From Helopsaltes ochotensis (taxonomy: Eukaryota; Chordata; Aves; Passeriformes; Locustellidae), in NCBI GenBank assembly GCA_013400155.1, contig VXBM01000669.1, forward strand, positions 7,106 through 71,105: a DNA stretch of 64,000 nucleotides, read 5' to 3'. Of the stretch, positions 24,931-36,200 are shown in pieces. Positions within the stretch are counted from its first letter, which is position 1. Each line of letters starts with the position of its first letter. The notes beneath the pieces were generated by a model. That model ran no database searches. It saw only the letters and a list, made by a program, of their open reading frames with translations, and was not told where the DNA came from. The position numbers and the translations under genes were made by a program.

Positions 24931-26878
24931 CACCACTTCTGTATACACATTATCATAGAAATAGATTGCCCTGCAGCTGCTCCACTCCAGATATATTAAC
25001 AGCTCTGGGATTCAAGAAACCATTGTACAAGCATAAGCTTAAAGCCATCAGAGTGACCACAATGGACTTTTTCATTAACAACGGGATCACAGAGGAAGAA
25101 TTTACTCAGGCAGAACAATTAAAAAGCATGGGGCTGCAATAAAATGGAATGAGACTTCAACTCTTTCTCTGCCTCTGTCTTTAGGACTCTTTTTCCCTTC
25201 CTGTCTCTCTCTTTTTATTCTCCTTCTCTCTTTCACGTTGTTGTTCTAATCCAGGGCTCCCAATGGTCTGGCATTACATCTTCCCTTGAATTAGCATTCC
25301 CATTCCCCTGGGAGGGCTGCTGTGGTGATGACTAAGGTAAGGGGTGATAAATGTTAACAGAAACACTTTTGCAGAGTGCTGATTTTTCTGTTTGTAAAGC
25401 ATGCACCTGCACAAAAGATGCCGAGTGAGAGAAAATAACTCCATCTCGATGGGAGACAAGCGCACCCCGAGACACACACTTACTTAACATACATTACAGG
25501 GATGCCCTGTAGTAGTATCACACTGGGACTTGTATGGCAGAGCAGGAAGGGGGAGAGGGGAGGAGAGGTGCTGAGTGGAGAGGATGTTTGCTTTGGCGTT
25601 AAGGCTGTAGCTCACATTTTGTTCCACTGGCACAGAACCCCATCACCCCTTCCTTTGGTGACCTTGTGCATCTCTCTTGCTTGTGGTCTCAGTTTGTCAG
25701 CATCAGTGTGGTTCATGAAGTGTGGGTGGACAGCTGGGGCTAAGGGAATTTGAGTCCCTGAATAGCAGCCACACTCTAAAGATGCACCTTTTCAAGGCAG
25801 TTCAATTTGTTTCTTAATCCTCACATGTTTGCATGTGGAATTTGAGAGGAAGGAGGGAGCTCATAGGTGATAAATTAAAAGCTGGGGTAATTACAGCTGG
25901 CCTGTGGGGTCTATATAAGGAGATTAAGATGAGCAAGTTAGAGCCTTCTCCCTCCTGAAACTCCATTCCACTCCTGCCCCACACCATGAGCCATAACACA
26001 GAGATGTATCAGTACCCCTCCCATCATATCATCTGAATGATGAAAGAAAGGAGAGTGGTATTCTGGCCTCACACTGGGGTGTGCTCACCTTCAAGAAGCT
26101 TGAACTGCAGAAGCTGTAACTTCTCAAATAAATATAGTAGATTCTGCTTTGGTATTGGAATAAAAATTATAAATATAATCAACACATCCACATTTGATGA
26201 ATTGCAGGGCTAAATGTTCTCATGCATATGTCTGAACCACTTCCTGAGTCACCCATTCTTGGCAACATCTACTTTTGGGCTCTCTATTATTCATGGCCAT
26301 ACTGTATTTGCAGCATTTTTAGCTGAATGGACAAAGTAATGCCATGGACATTTTCTGAGAGAAAGGTCAGTGCACTCCCCATATTGTAGGTTCAGAAAAA
26401 AAGTAAAAAACTTGTTCAGGCCAGTGGTGGATGCACAGAAACTTAGGAGAGGTATGGTTTGCTTGTGATTATAGCTATGATAAGGATTTAGTCTAAGAAT
26501 ATTACATTACAAAGACCTACTAAGCTGCCACAAACTTTGGATTAGTTTTTGGAAGCCTGTGTCCAATTTTTTTTATGATAGTAATGAATTTTGGTCTGGA
26601 ATTACTATTGTATACGATTATATTATAGAATAGGGGGAATACTGATTATTTTTTTCTTCTGTATATGAGTCACCTACATTAAAAACAAGCTTTGGAGGTA
26701 GTTTTACCAATTAACATATTACAAAAGTAAAGAAGGCTAAATCTTTCCTTCTTTGGTAGAAGTTCTTTTTTTAGTTCTTCCCTTTTCTCAGACAAGGTTG
26801 AAGATGGTGTGTACAATCAGATTCTGGCGGGTTTATTATGAGGCAAAGAGTCAGCTTCTCAATATTGTTGTACATGTC

Positions 26879-26905
26879 TAGGAAGGAAGGAAGGAAGGAA
26901 GGAAT
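26879..26905. repeat. (GGAA)n microsatellite
   Basis: About six GGAA units. Arrays like this can bind ETS-family factors, but this one is short. Confidence 0.9.
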
Positions 26906-28524
26906 GTTTTTTATCTGTTTCCATCTCACCATCAGGCTGGTTCTTCACCAGTGGTGGACATGGGGTAGTAAGGAGAGGAGAGGACAACAAAGACATAGTC
27001 TCCTGCTACCTAGCAAGGCAGGCTCATTACTCAGTTGGACAGTCCAAAGTGATGGTGGATGTTTCGACCCTTCTTTATGTGAAAAGTTGACATGAAAGAA
27101 TAAATCTAGAGCAAGCGCTAGTTCATTAACTGTTCCAGCCAGTAAATTTACTTTGGGATCTTTAAATGGCTATGCCTAGCACTTTCCTTCAAATGTTCTT
27201 GAAGAAAGTTGCATGGGCATGTAAAAGAACTTGAGTATGTCTGAGAAGTTCTTGAGCTTTCTAGGAGTCCTAAGAAGAGGAGCCAGGGTGCCAGTTTCCA
27301 GGCTTCAAACTCCAGAGCATGCAGCTGTGAGGTGTTGGTAAAGACATCTAAATACCCTGCTCAGAAGGAGCTTCAATCTTTGACAAATAGCAAATGCTTT
27401 AAAGCCAGAAAAACCACTGACTTCATCTAGAGAAGGGAGGGGAAGAGAGGCAAAGGCAATGTTTAATTAGGAAGCTAATTTCATGACATCATGCCTTCTG
27501 GCCTTTATTCCATTAATGAAGCTGAAAGTAGGCCACAAACTACAGGGATTTACTCTTCCCTATTGGGACCATGTTATATCTGTCTGTCTGCTTGCATGGA
27601 AAATGCAACATCATTCCCAGTTGTTAACTTATTCCATAAACATTCACCGTTCACTCTTCTCTTCCTTACTCTCATTTGTACTGCATGCCTAATGCCCTGT
27701 ATAAATTGCCTCTCTCTGTATACTAATGTGGGCATATTTTTATTTTTTCTTATTATATTTTCTTTGAGCAATGGGCATAGGAAGAGTAGAAACAGCCACC
27801 TCTAAGGATTTACCTGTGGGCTAAGCTCAGAGTATAAGGGCTGTCTCCCAAGATACCGAGAGGCGCTGAAATAGAAATTGTGAGATGGGAAAGCAAAGAA
27901 TTAATGTTGGTTTTACCTGTACCGTGGGATGAATACTGAAGATCTGATAACTCAGCCCTTATGTGCAGAGGGAAGAGGGAGAAGAGGACAGTGAAAATTA
28001 GCTGGAAGCATGCTTGGGATAGTGCAGATTAAAATGCCTCAAGACCTGGCCCATGCCCTGACTCCAGGTTCCTGGTGTTTTATGATAACGAATCTGTAGC
28101 AGTGCCTTTCTCCCGCTCTCCCCAGCGTCTGCTGCTCCCCACAGACAGGGCAGTGGAGCAGAAGGCTCGTCTGCTCCATGCTGCTACAGCTCACAGCCCG
28201 GGGTGCTAGCGCATCATGCAACAGATGCCAGGTCTGGTTCCTGCTGGAGCCATCCTCTGTCAAGACACTGGGAAAGGAAGCATCCTCAGCCCTTCTGCTG
28301 TCACTTTTGAGCACTTACCTGAGTTAGAGGGGAGCAGTGTCTGAAGTCAGCCCCGTATCAATCACCACAGCTCCTAAGACAGGGCAGAGGACACATTTGG
28401 ATAATATAAGTAAATAGCTCCAATGGCCAGCTGCCACGAGCAGGGGCAATGTCATCCGCTGCCCTTATCTGCATGTTTGTGGTCTCTCTGCTGCACCAGC
28501 ACTCATCAAGCTTGAGGGTTCTAT

Positions 28525-28595
28525 CACAATCATAGAATCAGAGAATATCCGTAGTTGGATAGGACCCACAAGGATCATTGAGTCCAGCTCCTGAA
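28525..28595 (-). mobile_element. CR1 LINE 3' terminal fragment
   Basis: ATCATAGAATCAGAGAATATCC, then GTAGTTGGATAGGACC, then CACAAGGATCATTGAGTCCAG is the reverse complement of a CR1 subfamily 3' end, with the terminal ATTCTATG-type repeat at the left. It stops being recognisable after about 70 bases. Confidence 0.85.
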
Positions 28596-28981
28596 GAGTT
28601 TCTGAGGTGAACCAGCTCATGCAGCTGACAAGGCCTGGTGTGGGACTCATGTAGTGTCAGACAAGGACCAGTGCCACCCTAAGAAAAGGGGAGGAAAAAA
28701 AATTTGGCTGCTGCTGCTGCCAAGAAATGATGTCCCATGGATCTGCAGTGACACTAAAGTCTTGGATCCCTTTCCCAGACTGCACAGAAACCTAAATGAA
28801 GGCTGGGAAAGTAAGTAAATGCTGTCATGAGAACACAGCATCTCATTGCTGAAAATTTTGAGTTATACCCAAAAAATTACCGTCTCTTAGCTCAGGCATG
28901 TACCCATCCTCTGCGTCTGAGCAGTATCAGCACACATTACACCAAACCACTCCAAAGGCCTGCTCAGCAATCAGCTGGGTA
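28596..28981. other. unique DNA, no gene seen
   Basis: It lies between two LINE tails. A GCTGCTGCTGC stretch near 28.71 kb is the only simple repeat. The minus-strand frames are unremarkable. Confidence 0.5.
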
Positions 28982-29086
28982 TATTCATAGATGTTAAAGC
29001 CCCGAGGACTACTGTGATAATCTGCTTTGACCTACATAACATGGGCTGGAGAAATTCACCCAGTATTTCCTGGAGTGAAAGGAATT
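28982..29086 (-). mobile_element. ancient L3/CR1-type LINE 3' end
   Basis: On + it reads TATTCATAGATGTTAAAGCC, ACTACTGTGATAATCTGC, TTTGACCTACATAACATGGG, then GAAATTCACCCAGT and ATTTCCTGGAGT. This is colinear with the reversed 3' end of the old L3/CR1-type elements prominent in turtles and crocodilians (TTCATAGATTCCAAGGCC, CATTGTGATCATCTAG, CTGACCTCCTGCATAACAC, AATTTCACCCAGTGATTCCTG). It is a different family from the modern CR1 nearby. Confident on family type, less on subfamily. Confidence 0.8.
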
Positions 29087-32000
29087 GTTCTTCCCAGAGT
29101 GATTTCATTCAAAGTAGGACTGAGTTGATTGTCTGTGTGTTCGTTTGTGCTTGTGTTTAACTATGCATTATGTTGTGTCTCCTTTTAATTCTTTCTCCAT
29201 CTCCCATTAGTGGCCTTTTCCCTTCTTCTGAATGCTTAAGCCCTTGAGGATTTAACAGTATTCAGAGGATTCAAAATTCAGAGTTGTGAGCATGACAACT
29301 GAAAATACCATCACAAAAATATGTTTAGTTCATCCTTGAAGATAGGGCCATAACAGAATGTGTCATTCTCTGACCAACCATAGTGAAAAGCTGTGATTCA
29401 AAATTCAGATCTGCACCCATGATAATGGTTGAATAAACATCGCTTTTGTTTGGTGCTTCACTGCTTTAGGGACACCAGCAAACACTGGTCAAGTTAGCGC
29501 TGATGCTCTGTGTCACTGATGCTTCCTGTATGAAGTGAAAAGGGACAGTCTCAGATAGCAAGTCAGAGCAGTCACATCTTGTCACAAGTTTCCTTTATGG
29601 TTGGCATCTGTGTATCCGAAGCAGAGCACTTTCCTCTATCTGTCCTGCTCTAATTGTGGGATCAGCTGTTCCACACCTGCATGCAGGATGCAATCCAGTG
29701 GTCCCAGATTTGGGAAAGTTCTGTGTTTTCTAAGATGGCAGGCACCAAGGGATGTACTTAAGCTGACAAAAAATATTTCCGTTTGTTCAGGCTCTGGCCT
29801 CAGAGATTGTGTGAGTGATGTTTGGTGATTGTACTTGATGCTTATGTGGAGAAGACTCCCTTCTTTGTAAGGATAATAACATTGCCTTGAGAGATTATGA
29901 GCTGGGTGCAGCCATCACTTACTGAGAGGTAGAAGGACTGATTTCTCCATGCCAAGGTATCCCTGTGCATTTTCTATTTTTCTTGGAAAGTCCTCTTTAA
30001 ACTGTAGCGCAGAGCTCTATTCTTCTTCCTTTCACAAAATCTAACCTACTTTTTGGCTAATGCTTACAAACTATCCTTCATGTAGGTACTGCCCTGCTGC
30101 TTCCTGGACCAAGTAAATTCATGCACAGTGTTTTTGCTTGTCCCTTTTCCTTGGGCTTTCTTCTATCAGATGGAGGTGTCTGATCAACATGTACTCCACT
30201 GAGCAGCCATGGAAGTCCAAGAGCAGGAAAGATGACACTCTGTCGTTTAGGGCTTCTAGTGATGGCTTTTGAGTTGATTAATCCTTTTTACCTGGTCCCT
30301 ACCTCATAGCAACTCTCATGTCGGACATGCAGGTTCTTCCTCTCCACGTGGCCCCTGGGCCCTCTGTACACAAGCAGGTGCAGAATTCATCTGGTACTTC
30401 ACATGCATCTCTCTCCAATCTCCCAAGAGCCCTTCATCCCACAGCACACCCCCAACACGGACTGTCTTTGCCTTCCCGTCCCCAACTCCATGCTCTGAGC
30501 AGCCATCTCCTGCCCTGCTCCTGCCCCTGGGTGTGAGCACTGGGAATCAGCCCGGTCCCTCCTGCTCAGCAATGCAGAGTGTTACAACGAGGTCAAACAG
30601 CCTGACCCTTGTGTGTTTTTTTTATAAATACATCCTCCAGTGACCAGGTCAGCTGCATAAAGACTTCTTTCTGAAATACGGGAACCTGACAAGTGCTTAG
30701 CAGACGGCCCGACATCCTGAATCCGGTCTCTGTGAGATTCTCCTCTCAGCAGCGCCGGCACATGCTGTTCTGATGGTGCGGTGCCAAGTGACTTCTGGGT
30801 CAGTGCTGATCTTTGGAAATAAGTCTCAGTGGGGGATTGATGACAGAGTTCTTCTGACCTGAGGGAAATCGGTAGGAGGAAGGCACAGACGTGGAGCTGG
30901 TCTGCAGGAGGGGGTGAGGAGGGGAAGGGGCGGGCAGAGGGGAAGGGGGGAAGGAAAGCTGGCGACTTGAATATTAAATCCTCTTGAGCCAGGGAGCATG
31001 GTGAGGCAGCCGAGCCTTTAGCTCCCTTCCTCATGGGCTGTTTTCCAGGGAAGGAAAACAGCTTTAATCTGTTAGAAGAATCCCAATTTGTGTTTGAAAG
31101 CATATGTTTACGCTAGGAATCCAGCAAACAGCACTGCAGTGCTTAACTAGTAGGTCAATACTGTGGACTGGGAATTCAGCTCTGCCTTCAATCTGGGGAG
31201 TTTATCTACACAGATCTGAGCTACCGTGGTGGTACTGAGGAGCAGCATTTGCACAAGGAAGGCCCGGAGGATGCTGGCTCTCCAAAAGGCTCAGCTGGAC
31301 CTGCCTTTGTTCCAAAAGCTGACAGGGTTTGTGGGAACTCTCCTGTCCCTCTCTGCTTTCTGTGAGAAACTAGGACCCCCCTTCTGCCTGGCCTGGGGGC
31401 ACTGGCTGAACTCAGCCCTAGCATTGAAGGGTTGCTGGTCAAAGAGGTGAAAGGGAGGCAACCCTTTGTCAGCTGTGACCTCAGGCAGGAGCCTACACTC
31501 CCTCCTCCCAAAACTAAAAAGAGCATGTAGAAGTCTCCAGGATCATTTTGTTACAACAGGTCTGGATCTTGCACACCTTTTGTTGCTGAAAACCAGTAGT
31601 GTCCTCAGGAGAAAGTAGCACAAAACAGCTCCTGGGATGGTACCCTCTGTGCTAATACTGCACTCATGGCGTGCAGAGCAAATTCAGCCTTCACCCCAGG
31701 GCTGCTTCCCTGCCCCAACAAGATTTCTGAAGAATTTCCTACAAGCTGCAGCAATACTTCACCCTGGTTTCTCATTTGAATCAGCAGGGCTCTATAAATG
31801 GTTTCTCCAAATGGAGGAGCAAGAAACAGAAGGGTTTGACCTAAGATGTGAATTATGTTAGGCCAACCTCCAGCACAACCTCCCTATTGACCTTACTGTT
31901 TGTTTTCAACTAGGCTCATTTTGGTTTAGTCACTTGGTATAGCCTCGTTTGTGACAATGAGCAAATGTTTACATTGGGTATTTTTATCAAGCAGGCAAAA

Positions 32001-32889
32001 CCTAGTTTAGAAAAAAAGAAATCTGGATAATAGGAATTATCTTATTGAATCTTTGCTCCTGAAAGGTAACGGTGTAGTTATGATTTCCCCCCACACCCTA
32101 TGTGAGAACACAGTGCAGCACTGTACATGGAAGCACAATAGAATAGTAACTCTTTATTACTCCTTTCTTCTCAAAATTATCCCTAACTTTGTCCCATAAT
32201 ACCATTCTTTATATTTAAAAGTGCGAGTACAGGAACAGATTCTCAGCATTTCCATAAAAATTATATAGACAGGTACAATCTGCTGCAGGCAAGACAAGGA
32301 ATACATGATTTTCTCATTCTTTATTTGATTTGTCCAGCTATTTCTTGGCATGAGACAAGACAAGGCAGGAGTTTCCTTCACCTCTCATAGTAAGGAACAG
32401 GCATGCATCAAATAAGGGAGAGTTTGTGGCCATCTCCCCTGTGAGCACTCCTTAAGAATGTGCTAGGGGAAGACCTCTGGGGGAAATATCACCCACTGGG
32501 AGAAGGACATTTGCATTGTAGTTTGTTTGCTTCTGCAGAGGCAGAAAGCAGAACATCAGAGATAGAGTAATATACTATGGCTGAAATCTAAAGTGGTACT
32601 GCTGCATCTTCCTTGGCAAGGACCTCTCTGCAGAGACCAGGGAAGTTTGGCTACTTTGGGACCCTAGGAAGCCGGAACTGTAGCTTAGGCTTCAGGTAAT
32701 TGATGAGTTCACATCTAGGATACTAAATCTTCTTAATTGCATGGTGAGTTTTAAGGAGTTTGGGCCAAGTCCCATGATATCATGAGAATACTTTAGTTGA
32801 CAACTAGGGACAGAGGATTAATCCCAAGTCTTGCGGGCCTGGTGATGTCTACTCCCAAACTTATTAGTCAGACTTGGAGTTACTTGTGT
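29087..32889. other. unique, locally GC-richer DNA, no gene confirmed
   Basis: Includes the longest gap-free frame (minus 30582-31103, 173 codons), which is Ser/Pro-rich with no recognised domain and overlaps the G-rich homopurine block on its other strand. CpG density is modestly raised around 30.70-30.78 kb. No promoter-exon arrangement can be supported. Confidence 0.45.
30909..30950 (+). promoter_or_regulatory. G-quadruplex-prone homopurine block with GC box
   Basis: Six G-runs of 5, 4, 4, 3, 4 and 6 bases are separated by loops of 1-6 bases, satisfying the usual G3+N1-7 quadruplex rule on the + strand. AGGGGCGGGC at 30926-30935 is a good Sp/KLF GC box. The sequence properties are direct; function is inferred. 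Confidence 0.6.
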
Positions 32890-33255
32890 TTAGCATTAGG
32901 AAAGGTGCACTGAAACGTAATTGGCTTCCTCTAACTCCATCCCATAATGGGAGAACAAGGGGTGACTTGGTGAAATTAATGGCTGGTAAATTTAGAATAA
33001 ATATAAAGAACCACTATGCCATGTGCCAGTCCCCTGTGGGATTTACAGCCACAGGAGGTCATCAAGACAAATACTTTGGCTGTATTATTAAAACAGGCTA
33101 GATAATTTTATTACCATTAATAACGTTTACAGTTATGTAAGCTGAGATAATGAGGCTAATCAAATCTCATGCTTCAGGGCATAAACTGATTGCCTGCAGG
33201 GGTCAGGAAGAAGTTTCTTTTTCCCCACATGCAGCACTGCACAATTGGCTAAGTG
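32890..33255 (+). mobile_element. ancient L3/CR1-type LINE, 3' region
   Basis: A colinear series of blocks over about 365 bases matches old L3/CR1 3' regions: TAACTCCATCCCATAATGGG, AGAACAAGGGGTGACTTGG, TGAAATTAATGGCTGG, a TTGCCACAGGATGTC-like block (here TTACAGCCACAGGAGGTC), GTTACAGTTATGTAAG-like spacing, ATGCTTCAGGGCATAA at 33169-33184, then GGGGTCAGGAAGAAG. The last block is highly characteristic of L3-type tails. High divergence and indels mean it is a fossil. The extreme 3' terminus is not visible. Confidence 0.8.
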
Positions 33256-36200
33256 CTCTGTCTGGGGGGGACACCAGCACACTGGCTGTCACTGGAGCGG
33301 GTGACTAAAGCCAGCATCATGGCAGTGTCCCCATCCACGCCTTGCTGCCATCACTTCTTCCTCCATGTTCTCCTGCTGTTTTGGTTCTGGCCCCATCTCC
33401 TGGTGTGCCCCTCCTCCTCATTTCCTGAGCATCCTCTGTGTTCTCACTCTGCACCCCAGCTTCCTCTCACTGCCTCCAACTGCCTCTTTCCATGCTGTCT
33501 GCACTTTCCCACCTCCTGCACCACCCACACCTTGCCTCTGCACCCTGCCACAAGCTCCAGCACGCTGGCTGGAAGCCCAGACTAGTAAGCCTGGCTCAAT
33601 TTGTCTGACCCTGTCCAAAACTGACCCTCTGTGGAACAAGAAAATGTGTTTGTGTGGGGTCTGGGGTTCATGGTACAGGTTATGAACCTGTGATATTTCC
33701 TGCAGTTTCTTCACAGATTTATTTTAATGACTTAGTGCATTCCCTAGTAAGACTTAACATCCTCTGATGAAAAGTTTTTTGTAAGCAACCTGACAAAAGT
33801 GAGGGCACGTTTGTGAATGTCCAGAAAGAAAAACCAAAATCTCTTTCTTGTTGTGCAGAAAGACTCTGAGGAGAAAGGAGAGGTGATAAGTAGACAGGAA
33901 AGTGGTCTTGGATATCTCTTCTGAGGAGCAGGTGAAAATAGCTGTCCTGTCATTGTTATTTTGGGAGAGATGAGGAAAGGAGAAGCGAGGGAGAAAGTGT
34001 CATTTAAGTCACATGCAGTGTTTTGGATCTGCAGTGATTACTCATGCAGATATCTGTGCTGGCGTCTGACAGGCAGATGAACGGGCTTTGCGCTTGCAGA
34101 GCTGTGAGCAGGGGAGGTCAAACTCCCGGTGAAGAGGTTTGAGATGTTCACTGCACTGTTATAAGTTTGGCCAAAGCAGCCTTGTACCTGATAGCCCCAG
34201 GGGCAATTCTCCCTCCCTTGTTACAGCCAGAAAGGGGCACGGTGGAATCAAGGGCTGGTTCTGACTATATCCAAGGCTGCCTCTTCAGCATGATGGTCCA
34301 AATTCTTCAGCTGCCCAACCCCACAAGTAGTTATCAGGCCCATCTTTTCACAAATTCTGTGACAGTCACTTGATCCTCTGATTTCCACTTCAAGTGTATA
34401 AACAGGCCAGATGAGAACTTTCCTGCTAGGAAAGGACTTTAATAAAGGAAGTTTGCTCCTGTTGCAAGAGTTCAGATGACTCCAGAGCATACACAGAGCT
34501 GTGAGCAGAGCTGATGTACACTTGCTCTTCCCAGTTAGAATGGTGATACATTTTCTTCTTTAAGCATCCTTCCCAATTAACTCAACTTGGTGGGAAAGAC
34601 ACCTCATGTTAAATACCCTGCTCAGATTTTGTCCCTGAAAATACATGTGAGAGGCACGTTTTCCTCCTCGCTCATGGTAGATTCCCTCACCTCCAGAATG
34701 TGTTCACCTCAAACAAATTGGGAAGCTACAGGCTTTATTAAACCCTGTCCTTGATGTAGCAGAACAGCCTGACGTGCACTTTGAAGGGGTCTCTAATATA
34801 GGCACAATATGGGGGTGACCTCATCACTGACAAAATCTCTCACTGAACCAATATTTATTAATGTAGACAGGTGCAGTATGCACCTTTCAATACCCCTTTC
34901 TAGCTGAATGCACTGAAAATTACTAGTGCTTTATATAACTCCATTGGGGGCCACTGAGATTTCAGTTTTGCAATTAGATGCTATAACAGACATGTATAAA
35001 AATATATTATGGAGTTGGATTTTTTTCCCCCTTCCTTCTCTTTGATTAATCTTTCTTCTCTTAGATTTCTCTTGCTTTCCTGCTTCCATGACCTCCAGAG
35101 CACATTGCCCTCATGCCTGGTTTCACTTGATCATCTCCCAGGAGTGGTTCTGCCAGTCCCAAAAATGTGAATTACAAGAATCATTTGGACTGGGACTGTA
35201 GATGAGAGACACTTTCTTCTGCAAGTGAATGATTGTCCCAGGCATTGTTACCACTCACCTGGCAGCATGCTTTTCTTCTTCTTGTCCACATATATCCTTG
35301 GGATACAGATTGTTCTTATAGCTTGTATACCTTGGAGTCTTTTGTAGAACATTACCCTGTGAGAAAAACTATTTGCTTTTGGAGCTAAGGTTTACTGATT
35401 AACAGAAATATGAGGTTCAGTCTTGGTGCACTGGGGCTAATTCTTACATATTTTAAAACCAAGTTTGCTTGTAAGAGGTCTTGATTTAAATTTATGTTCG
35501 ACTTTCACACATAAAATGGTGGATATGGGATTTTAACACCAAAATTTAAGCTTAATAGCAGGAGGGCTTGATTTAGAATTAGAAATTTAGAGAAAGCTGG
35601 ACAGGAAGGTTGCCCTCTCTTAAAAAAAAAATTAAAAATGTCTTTTCACAGAGCCAGGGCAATAGAGAATTACTATGAGCAGCAGTAGCAGCAGTTGCCC
35701 CACTACAACCCCTAGGTAGACAGCCTAAATTGCTCTTCACAACTATGGTGTTTACTCCAATTTTCAGCTCCACTGGCGCAAATACACCAGAGGTTGCACT
35801 GTTACAGCTATCCTGGTGGCTGCTGAACACACAACCACTTATCCTCCCCAGGACGGAAAATACTCTTTGCATCCAATCCCACCAAAAGCTCTTTTTCTTG
35901 CTAAACTATCTTCTGAGAAGTTCACTGGAAGATTAAATACCTCCTTCTGCTATCACCCTCCCCTCTTTATATTTTTATCACTATGGATGGCCCAACCTTT
36001 CTCTCTTAAAGCTGTGCTCAGTGGTAATATAAAACCCAGACGAAAGCACCAAAGACAGCAGCCAAGTAAGAATTTAGGTTGTGTCCTCTGAGCTCCTTTT
36101 CGGAATACTGCAGGCTTAATTTGTTGTTTGAGCATCTCCCATATTTATAATAATACCCTCTATTAAACAACATGCCGTTAGCCATAATTTCCCATGTGAT

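Noticed and set aside
26370..26460. Possible reversed MIR (CCCCATATTGTAGG block)
   Set aside because: Only the tail-like block is convincing; the core does not follow.
30582..31103. 173-codon minus-strand open frame
   Set aside because: Longest gap-free frame, but its composition (Ser/Pro/Leu-rich) shows no domain or motif, it overlaps the homopurine block, and no splice or promoter context supports it. Chance frame in GC-richer DNA.
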